Assembly: GCF_011745365.1 (NCBI RefSeq)
Contig: NW_024468909.1
Coordinates: 4,712,001-4,776,000 of the forward strand
DNA from: Cryphonectria parasitica EP155
Taxonomy: Eukaryota; Ascomycota; Sordariomycetes; Diaporthales; Cryphonectriaceae
Direction: 5' to 3'
DNA length: 64,000 nt
Shown piece after piece: positions 1 through 8,430 of this stretch. The first letter of the stretch is position 1; every line of letters starts with the position of its first letter. Under the pieces are notes generated by a model. It was not told the DNA's origin. It saw nothing but the letters and a program-made list of their open reading frames with translations, and ran no database searches. Both the position numbers and the translations under genes were made by a program.

Positions 1-2
1 GC

Positions 3-2180
3 GAAGGTATCATCGAGTGGGAAGACGTGGAGCAGCCTGATGGCCAGATCGCTCGCACGCGCCTTTCCAGACTCGCAGCTGGTGAGACTACCGACACGCG
101 GGTCATCATTCAGCATATCGAGCAGGCGATCAATCTCGAGGACATGGCCCGAGCCGGCAGCACCCCGGAGACACAGCCGGGGCAAAAACTCCTTCCCCTT
201 GACCTCACTATAGCGCAGGCAGAGATGCTGCTGGAGCTCGAGTGGGCTCATCGTGCCCTCATGCAATCGTACCGCATCGCGGTCATGGACAACAAGGACT
301 CGTTCCAGAACCTCCGCCAGCTCACCATTGCGCGCTGCTCTGGTTGCCACATTGCAACATGGTGCAACAGTTCGTTCTGGGAGACCATGACCTGTATCGA
401 GACACTTCACCTGGGCGTGATTGCTGACTGGCGCGAGGTTCACAAGCAATCAAGTGGTCATGTCGTTGAGCGTCGTAAATCCCCACTTTTCACCTGCGGC
501 AGTGTCTTTAAGCTCCTGCAGGACTATGTTGGCGAGCAGCCCAACATCAGACATGTCTCTTTTGAGTGGATCTGTGGCGGCGAGTATGCCATGGGCAAGA
601 GCCAGCGTGATCGCTACATCCTGCCAGCTCCTGTTGTCTCCAGAGTCGAGCACATGACCTCTTCCCAGCATGTGATGGAGCCACATGAAGTTCTCCACCT
701 TCCCTATGTGCAGAGGCTGTCTCTCAAGAACTGCTGGTTCTCTCCACATGTGTTCCTGTGCTTCTTCAAGCACATGGGCATGGAGGCTCTTGTCCACGTC
801 AACCTGAACTCTGTGTCCCTCTCAGGACCCGTAAGCACAGGCCCAGAGGTCCGCATCTATCCCCACACGTCTGCTGGTGAACCCAAACCTACTCATTGGC
901 CCTGGCCGCTCTGTGCTGGAGCTGAGCCTGGAACCTGGTTTCTCCTTGAGAACCCCCTCGACAACACTCCCAACCCTGCTTGGACATGGCTTCCTGGTGC
1001 TGCTGGACATGTGCCTGCTCCTGGTGTTGGTGTTGGTGGCGGCGGCGGTGTTGGTGGCGTCGTCCCTATGCAGCTAGCAGCTCCCCCTCAGGCTGCTGCT
1101 GCCCCTCCACCCCAGGCGGGAGGAGCTCAGGCAGCGGCCCACGCCACTGGAATCGCAGTGAACTCGGGCATTCCTCCTATCCTGAACGAGGTGGTCGTGT
1201 ACCCTCTTCGATGGCGTGGATGGTCCTGGCCTCATATCCTGGCACGACTGGGATTGGCGCCAACGGCTATCCAACTGCTGAACCGTACCGTAGGCGGTCA
1301 GGAGTATCTGCAGGTTCTGGACAATCTCGAGAAGAATCTCACGGCGAACTGGTCCCGCATTTTCCGGGGCCGGGAGGATAAACAGAGCCTCCAGTCCATG
1401 ACTTTCAGATCCTGCGGCTACGTCTTGATTGACATACCCTCCATCAACAACTGGCAGATCATCCCGGACTATCCAATCCATGTCAAGCACACCGAGAGCC
1501 TGGTTGGCAAGCTGAGGGAGTACGATCTCAAGATGTTGACGTCCGATGAGGACCTGCTCGCCAAGATCATGCCTCACATCACCGAAAAGGAGAAATATCA
1601 GATGCGGGCCGTCTTTGGCTTTGGCTTTGGCTGGCAGCGTTACTTTGAGGACACCGTCATCCAGGCCGCTATGGCCGATGGCAATCCTAATCCTGGCCAG
1701 GGACGCTTCTTTGGTCGGGCGACGAAAGTCCCCACATCCCTCGATGCGGACGAAGAGGTCCAGCTAGAGTTGATGCAGCTCACTTCGCGCGGCCCCTAGG
1801 AGGACCTGAACGACAGTGACGGCGACTATTGGATGTATGCGGACGATGACAACTACGATGACAACTACGACGACGACAACGACGACGAGGAGCACGGTAT
1901 CATTGATGCGGATGGACACGAGAGCATTGACGATGGCCAAGACCAAGTCGATGACGACGATTGGGCTCAACTCGTCCCAGTTCCACAACTTGTACCGTAC
2001 ATCAGCGGTAACCCCGTTCATCAGTCTGGTGAGGAGGAAGACGCGGGTACAATTCTCAATGACGACGCCGGCGCTTGGGGCAGCGCAAACCAAGCTTCAC
2101 TCGACGAAATCCGGGCCGATCTCAATCTCAGTGGTGGCGATTGGGGCACCGCAGCTTCAGGCTCGCACAGTGCCTGGTGA
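3..2180 (+). CDS. LRR/F-box-like hypothetical protein, 5' partial, with in-frame TAG
   Basis: The frame is open from the left edge and its first in-window codon is not an ATG, so the gene starts outside the window. Leucine-rich segments such as LRQLTIARC, IETLHLGV, IRHVSFEW and VQRLSLKNCWFS recur at the spacing seen in fungal F-box/LRR proteins. No F-box is visible; it would lie upstream. A Gly/Pro/Ala-rich insert sits at about 960-1140. At 1797-1799 the frame meets TAG. Immediately beyond it, in the same frame, is a long Asp/Asn/Tyr acidic tail ending at TGA 2178-2180. The TAG could be removed by a very short intron (1758-1799, 42 nt, or 1728-1799, 72 nt; both keep frame but have poor donors), read through, or be a mutation. 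The role is inferred only: substrate-receptor-like or unknown. Confidence 0.6.
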
Positions 2181-2274
2181 ATGAATGAAAGAAAGAGAAA
2201 GTAAAGAGAAGGGAAAGAAGAAGAACAAGAAGGGGAAAAAAAGAAACGAAGAAAGAAAAAGAAAGAAAAAAAGA
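2181..2274 (+). repeat. Polypurine tract
   Basis: About 94 bases of almost pure A/G (GAAA, GAAG units) start right after the stop codon of the LRR-like gene. It probably lies in that gene's 3' untranslated region. Such a tract could form triplex or R-loop structure; that is inference. Confidence 0.7.
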
Positions 2275-4024
2275 CTGTCGGCCACGTCGTTGCGAGTATG
2301 ACAGAGAGCAACTCAGCAGCTCTTCTACATTGCTCGAGGCCGCCAAGGATTGTGTTGTGGTCTTATCGGGAGCCCTCGGACCAGACGCTGGCCGGTGTAG
2401 CTTGGCATATGGACTCCTCCGGGTCGACAGTATCCTTCGAAAACTCGGCCTCACCGTGTCCGACAGATTGTGTTAATGATGACAGCAGTTCCTCTTTCAT
2501 TTGCGGTTGTACTGCAGAGGAAAGGCCTCGGAGGCCTCTCAATGGTGGAAGCTGCCCGGAAGGCTATCTACGCCCTGATGTACCACAAGTGGTCGGACTC
2601 AAGGTCCACGGGTGGCTTTGCAACACCAGAGTCCGTGGCTTTTTTGTTTTGTATTTCCTTTTATTCCTGTATCTTCCTCCTTGTTGTTCTTCCTACCCCC
2701 TTCCCCTTCCCAGGGCGTTCTGGCTGCCATTGTACAATAACGCAAACTTGGTCTATGCTGGCCATCACTTGGACTATGGCATTACGTACTCTGCGATGTT
2801 GACATTGCGAGGGTGGGAGAACTTTCCTCTGTTGTTTCTCTTTTTGTTTTTTTCTTCCTTTCTTGATTTCTCCCTCTCTTTTCATACTTTCCCAGGGCGT
2901 TCTGGCTACCATTATGAGGCAGGGCACAATGCTGGCCTATGCTGGCCCTTACTTGGTCTACGGCATAGATTGCATTCCCTTGCGACATCGGTCTCGCAAA
3001 GGTGGGAGGACAGTCTGTTTTTCTCAAAGCATATGGGGGGAAAACCCTAACAACATCACGGCGTTCTATCAGATGGGAGGGCGGATTTGCCCCACATGTC
3101 AGGTGGCTAAGAGGCGTTTTCTTCAGCATACCGGAGCATACAAAGGTCATAATAATGAAAGAGGGGAGGGTTGGCTCTGTCAACATCTGTTGATGCATCA
3201 TCGGGAAAGGAAAAAAAAAAATTGTGTACGATTACTTCTTTCCCTCATTGAGGGAAACTGAATATGAAATGACTTTACCATGAACTTTACAGCTACATTT
3301 ACAACCTTGGGACTAGACACAGAGGCTGACCTTCTGGGTTTACAACCTTTTCCGAGGACGACGTTGAGGCCTGTCTGTTTGTTTGCATGCAGCATATGTG
3401 GTGAGGCATGGATGAATGGGTTTTTCAGTGGTGTACACCTCCCGTCACTGGGTGGGGTGAGGGAAAAGCAGGCCTCAGAGGACACTGACTCGTGGGAACA
3501 AGTAATGGAAAGACCTTTGCTCGTAGAGCCAAGATGTGCTTATTGTAAAAGACTGCAGGATGCCGAATTCTGTCATGAGGATGTTATGTTGTAAGGCAGC
3601 GGGATCCAGTGGTGACGAGCCTGGGGTCCAGGACCAAGAAACACACTCAAGCATGTGTGTATTTGCTGGCAAAGCACTTTTAGACATGCGTTTACTGCTT
3701 TTTGAGTATGCCACATTGGCACCCTTATTTCCACCATCTTGGAACACCTGGTTCTGCGCAAATGGTCTTTGTGGTATTGGGAAATTTCATTCGTGAATTT
3801 TATCCGCTTTGCGTGGATATTTTCTTTTCGCATGCCAGACCGTTTCTGACCCGAAATGCCATGCCTCAATACACCGGTCCCAGAAAAAGCGAAGCCGTTC
3901 CCTTTGCACAAAGTCCATTTATTGTGAATTGCTCCCGCCCCCACCTTAAAATCAGCAGTGACCGACCGACAAGTCCATCACGGCGCCACTACCATCCAAG
4001 ACCACCGCCTCTGGTTGAGAGAAT
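2275..4024. other. No confident gene; possible decayed gene remains
   Basis: This stretch holds the duplication at 2638-3010. Upstream, open segments at about 2320-2470 and 2518-2630 are separated by a splice-like GTTAAT...TGCAG interval, which hints at a degraded multi-exon plus-strand gene. I do not recognise its product. From 3010 to 4024 I see nothing coding that I can support; the last part is probably the 3' region of the ribosomal protein gene on the opposite strand. Confidence 0.4.
2638..3010 (+). repeat. Imperfect tandem duplication resembling intron+exon
   Basis: Two adjacent units of about 180-190 bases share one order of parts: a T/C-rich stretch ending in CCCAG, then GGCGTTCTGGCT, CCATT, CTATGCTGGCC and ACTTGG.CTA.GGCAT, closing with GGTGGGAG. 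The CCCAG/GGCG junctions are at 2713/2714 and 2895/2896, so the offset is 182 bases. Unit 1 has a TAA in the frame that stays open in unit 2. The polypyrimidine-CAG pattern is that of a 3' splice site, so this looks like a duplicated intron plus exon of a decayed or unrecognised gene. Confidence 0.6.
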
Positions 4025-5054
4025 TTAGGCGGCGGTGATGGCCTTGCGCACACGCGAACCGCGCTGCCTGGAGTTCAGGCGCTCCTCACGGGCGACAACA
4101 GCCTCGGACTTCTGGACAACCTCCTCGGCCTCGGTGAGGATCAGCTCGATGTGGCAAGGGTTGGACATGTAGGGGTTGATCTAGACGATGGTGTCAGTAA
4201 AATTGGCCAGTCGAAATTTGGTGGGCTGTCCCTTGTTGGAGTGGACTTCGGTTCAGACGTACACGACCGTGGGCACGGTAGGTTCGGCGGCGCTGCTTAG
4301 GAGCCTGGTTGACTTGGATGTGCTTGACGACCAGGGCACCAGTGTCGAGGCCCTTGGCATCAGCGTTGGACTCGGCGTTCTTCAGGAGCTGCAGGAGGAA
4401 CTCGGCAGACTTGACGGGCCACCGGGCACGAGAAACACCCCACTGCTTGCCTGTTCATCATAATCAGTCAGTCTCATGTCGCGTCTTCATAAGAATAACC
4501 ATGCCGTCCGCCTCATCCACAATCGCCTGCATCGTAGTCTGGGAACTCTTTCAGGCGCTTCTGTAGTTCCCCCCTCTTGACCATGTGCACTTTTCCTCCC
4601 CCGGGAAACCCTGCATTTCCCGTCTCCATCATGTCTCTCGTACAAAGTCGCATTCGAGGGGTAAATCGTACCTTGGGCAGTACGGCCAATGGAGCCAGCG
4701 TAACGGCGCATGGGGACAGCCTCCTTCTTCTCCTTGACGTTCTCGAGGAACTTGACGGCGCGCTGCAGCTTCCAGCCGTTGATGGCCTGGGCGGTCTCGC
4801 GGGTGTTCTTGAACGAAACTCGGAGGTAGGCACCGCGGGCCTTGGCCGACTTGGACGGCGCAATCTCGGTGGCGGCGTATCGAACCTAGTTGTCGGAAAG
4901 CAGAACGTGTCAGCCCTCAAGACTATCCTCAACCACGTCGTCGTCCCCCGTTTTCGCAATTGTCCATCGCAGTTTTCTCCACTCTATCAATTCTTGGGCA
5001 TCGATCATAATCGTTCGAATTCGAAAATCGCAAATGGAGGATGCAACTCACCAT
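4025..5054 (-). CDS. RPL17: 60S ribosomal protein L17 (uL22 family)
   Basis: Cytosolic large-subunit ribosomal protein of the uL22 family, which lines the peptide exit tunnel. Exons on the minus strand are 5052-5054, 4672-4885, 4263-4450 and 4025-4180, giving 186 residues, close to the family's usual size. Family landmarks are clear: [17 protein letters not shown], the AQGKQWG junction across intron 2, [39 protein letters not shown] and the basic C-terminus. The ATG stands alone as a three-base coding exon before a GTGAGT donor, a layout common in fungal ribosomal protein genes. Introns are 166, 221 and 82 nt. It is divergent from NOP1 across 5055-5589, which suggests shared ribosome-biogenesis control. 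The gene identity is near certain; exon edges were set by splice signals and frame. Confidence 0.96.
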
Positions 5055-5589
5055 CTTGACGGATTGGGTGTGGAGATGGTATCGGGTGTTGTTGATTGAG
5101 GGAGGTCGTCTCGGTCTGGCTGGCCAGCAAAATTTAGATGGGGTTGCTCGAGGTTGCCGCTACTGAAAACTCTTGGGAAAGTGCGGCCCAATTTCAAGAT
5201 CACGTGCGGTCTTCACGGCAGGCGCCGTGAGCAAAGACTGAAGCTAGCTGCGGGCCATATTCCCCTGCCAGCTGACATAAGCGGGATCCGGCAAATCCAT
5301 TTTTGCGAACAGCCAACTAGAGAGTGAGATGAGGACCCCACCTGCTCTAAGCCGGCGGGCAAGAGTGTGGGGAGTACCCAGGTACCTCTTAGGCTTAGGC
5401 CCCTACCTTGAAATTTTTCAACTTTTTTTCTGCACGGGCAAGCTTTCCAGGTACAATTTGCCTTGACGAAAGTTGCAACATCAGTGACTTCCATTGAAGG
5501 GTACTCACTACAACCACCCTTCGTAGCTCACTCCAAATCAATCTCAAAAGCTATTTACCTCTTTCTTGTCAATTTTCGAAAGCACAGCA
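5055..5589. promoter_or_regulatory. Shared divergent promoter region of RPL17 and NOP1
   Basis: This 535-bp interval separates the two start codons. It contains ATCACGTG at 5199-5206, which fits the RTCACRTG site of Cbf1-type bHLH factors. It also has T-rich and AG-rich stretches near 5400-5440. Both genes serve ribosome production, so one bidirectional regulatory region is a reasonable inference. No clear TATA box is seen for either gene. Confidence 0.55.
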
Positions 5590-6803
5590 ATGGGTTTCGC
5601 GCCAAGAGGACGTGGTGGTGACCGTGGAGGCCGCGGGGGCGGCTTCCGTGGTGGTGATCGAGGTGGTCGCGGCGGTGGCAGAGGTGGTGGCAGCTTCCGC
5701 GGTGGTGACCGAGGTGAGATAAAAATTCGTGTTGCTGAAGGTTATACAACACCATTGCTAACGTTAACCCAGGCGGTCGCGGTGGTGGCAGGGGTCGTGG
5801 CGGTCCTGGTGGCCGTGGTGGACGCGGAGGTGGTCGTGGAGGTCGTGGAGGCGCAGGCGGCGGCGCTGGTGGAAAGAAGATGATTGTGGTACGTCCAAGT
5901 CCCCCCTTTCACGAGCTGCAGATTATGTTGAAGGGTCGCTTACATACCATCTTTGCAGGAACCCCATCGTCACGGAGGTGTCTTTGTCGTCCGCGGCGGC
6001 AAGGAAGATCTCTTGGCCACTGCCAATCTGACCCCGGGTGAGAGCGTCTATAACGAGAAGCGCGTTGCGATCGAGAATGCGAAGAGCCAGGACGGCACCA
6101 CGACCAAGACCGAATACCGTATCTGGAACCCTTTCAGATCGAAGCTGGCTGCTGGTATCCTGGGTGGTCTCGAGACCATTTACATCAAGCCTGGCTCCAA
6201 GGCTCTCTATCTCGGTGCTGCTTCTGGTACCTCCGTTTCCCACGTCGCCGACATCGTCGGACCTACTGGCACCGTCTACGCCGTCGAATTCTCCCACCGG
6301 TCTGGTCGCGACCTCATCAATATGGCCACCCGCCGCACAAACGTTGTTCCCATCGTCGAGGATGCCAGACAACCCCTCAAGTACCGCATGCTCGTCGACA
6401 TGGTTGATTTCATCTTCGCAGAGTATGTCAAAGTCCTAACTCTTTGGATTGCAGTGGACAGAAAAGCTAACGAACCATAGTGTTGCTCAACCTGACCAAG
6501 CCAGAATCGTCGCTCTGAATGCTAAGCTCTTCCTGAAGCAAGGTGGTGGCATGCTCATCTCCATCAAGGCGAACTGTATCGACTCGACTGCGCCTCCTGA
6601 GCAGGTCTTTGCCCAGGAGGTCGAGAAGCTGAGATCGGAGAAGTTCTTCCCCAAGGAGCAGCTTACCCTGGAGCCCTACGAGAGAGATCACGCTGTAGGT
6701 CAACCCTGTGCTTGCATATATGTTTAAAACACGTCACATGATGTCGCTAACAACCACACAGATGGTGTCTGCGGTCTACCGGCAGAAGGAGTTCGTGGAA
6801 TAG
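5590..6803 (+). CDS. NOP1: Fibrillarin, rRNA 2'-O-methyltransferase (NOP1)
   Basis: Catalytic subunit of box C/D snoRNPs in the nucleolus; it 2'-O-methylates rRNA using SAM, and homologues also methylate a histone H2A glutamine. Exons are 5590-5713, 5773-5888, 5959-6422, 6481-6694 and 6762-6803, giving 319 residues (yeast Nop1 has 327). Residues 1-77 form the Gly/Arg-rich GAR domain. The Rossmann core follows, with [20 protein letters not shown] as the SAM-binding loop, [10 protein letters not shown] carrying the acidic ribose-binding residue, VEDARQP, and MVDFIFADVAQPDQ built across intron 3. It ends [10 protein letters not shown]. Three of the four introns carry perfect GCTAAC branch sites. 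All splice phases close. It shares its upstream region with RPL17. Confidence 0.98.
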
Positions 6804-7807
6804 GCTAATGGCGGTTCCGCGGATGCGCGCTCTTCTTCCTTTGCGATTTTATGATTCAGGATGTTTCTTCGGTTGGAGGGCTTTTTATATCTCTATTCGG
6901 CAACGGCGAATGACGGCGTTCTAAGGGCATCATCAGGCTTTTCTTACGTGTGAATACAACACGTGTGTGATACTTCGTCCGCCGAGGACTCGGTAGATCA
7001 AAAATTGCTGGAGATATCCCATGAGTTAAGTGAAGTTGTATTGTCATTCCTGCAGGCCATGGGCTTGATTATGAACGGCTGTGCTACTTGTCTGTTGTGC
7101 TCATAGTGGCCACCAGAGCCTTGCGCATCTACACAGAGGCTCTGGTGCTACTGGATTACCGTCCTTACCCAAGTTTTTATAAAAGCTTCACAAACTCTCG
7201 GTGCAAGCTTCTCGAGTCCCAAACGGTCTTCCAAGGGTCTTGTCCGTTTCAACCCGCTCAAAAATCCGACTATGTTTACGGTTAGCCTTTTGCGTTGTCA
7301 CAGTCTGCTGAGCTGGTTTTGCTCCTATTCCTCAGACATGGAAAAACTTCTTACTTTCGATGGGAGGCTAACGGCACATCTCAACCTGTATGAAGAGAGA
7401 CAGTGAGATCCACACACGAGTAGGTTTGAACTTCTTGGGCGGGCGCATGTTGATACCAAGTATCAGTGACTGGAATTCACACCATACCTGATATAGAACA
7501 TACGATAACTACCGCGGATTTACATGTCGAGTCAGGATCATATCGCGGTAATTACTCGTACCCTACATCACCGCACAGTCTCACTACCAGCACCATAGGA
7601 GTGAGAAAAGAGAGAAAGAACAATGTGCTGGTAATATTGTACTCTATTACTTTTTGCCCCTTGTTTCAGTCCCTCGGCACCATTTTCCCCGAGCAAAATC
7701 CAGCCATCTTTTTAAAAACACCACAAATCCAGCACTGCTATCTCGTCACTCCTGCGCCGAATGGGTCATGATGTGAAGGATAGCCCTGAGATTTACACAA
7801 GCGTGCC
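6804..7807. other. Intergenic between NOP1 and the cysteine-repeat gene
   Basis: The two genes are convergent, so this is mainly 3' flanking sequence for both. The one feature I can point to is the perfect inverted repeat at 7111-7147. I see no supported coding region. Confidence 0.6.
7111..7147 (+). other. Perfect 11-bp inverted repeat (hairpin)
   Basis: CACCAGAGCCT at 7111-7121 is exactly complementary to AGGCTCTGGTG at 7137-7147, with a 15-base loop. It lies about 310 bases past the NOP1 stop, between convergent genes. It could be a 3' end or RNA structure element. Chance is possible, but an 11-bp GC-rich perfect stem is notable. Confidence 0.6.
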
Positions 7808-8430
7808 TCACTTCAGCTCGCTGTCGCCAGACTTGTGGACACCATGCGCGTTGCTGACGTTCGTCAGGCCGCTGGAGTCCGTGCAATTGCTGCAATTGAT
7901 CATGTTCTGCAACACACAACTCTGTCTGTCAGCCTCATCGGCGTCTTGTGGCCTCCACAAACAAGAAGAAAAAAAATTGGGGGGGGGGGGGGGGAGGTCT
8001 TCAAATCCGTCAGCGTACCCAGCAGTCTTCCAGGTTGCTGCTGTTCTTGCAGTTCTGCAGTCACGCGAAGATTGTTAGGGCGCTCAGAACGTCGCGAGCA
8101 ATGGGTCCCCTTCGTCTGATTCTCCAACATGTCTACGAGGGGGGTACTGCCTGGGTCTGGAGCAGGTGGCACTTACAGTGCAGTCCACGCAGTTGCTACA
8201 GCTATTGAGCTTCTCGCAATTGGTACCTGAAAAGGGTAAGCCAGATTGACTCGGACACGGGATGCTTGTTCCTGAGGATATATGAGGGGAAAGAATACGT
8301 CGCAACCTCGTGCTGGTGCGAACGGACAGTGGTCTGATTCCAGCCGGGACTTACAGTTGCTGCTATTCCGGCAGTCATAGCAGTCGATCATGTTTGAGCA
8401 GTCGGTATTACCGTTCTCGTCGGTACCCAT
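7808..8430 (-). CDS. Cysteine-rich tripeptide-repeat protein, 86 aa, four exons
   Basis: Exons on the minus strand are 8355-8430, 8177-8226, 8019-8054 and 7808-7906. Introns are 128, 122 and 112 nt; the donors are GTAAGT, GTAAGT and GTACGC, and the acceptors TTTTCAG, CTGCAG and TTGCAG. Phases close to give 86 residues. Residues 9-68 form 20 consecutive triplets of the form x-(N/D)-(C/S/L/M), for example SNC, TNC, VDC, EDC. All 12 cysteines, at 11, 17, 20, 26, 29, 35, 38, 41, 44, 53, 59 and 62, sit on the third position. No signal peptide or membrane segment is visible, so the protein is probably intracellular. Exon 3 is exactly four triplets. I do not recognise a named family. A metal-binding, disulfide or extended helical fold are all possible. 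The periodicity kept across three splice junctions is strong evidence that the gene is real. Confidence 0.82.
7979..7994 (+). repeat. G16 homopolymer inside an intron
   Basis: Sixteen consecutive G on the plus strand. On the coding (minus) strand this is C16 followed by a T-run within intron 3 of the cysteine-repeat gene, so it contributes to an extended pyrimidine tract. It is likely to vary in length between isolates. Confidence 0.9.

Noticed and set aside
2298..3050. 250-codon plus-strand open frame over the tandem duplication
   Set aside because: It translates both polypyrimidine tracts as Phe/Leu-rich runs, which look like introns rather than membrane helices.
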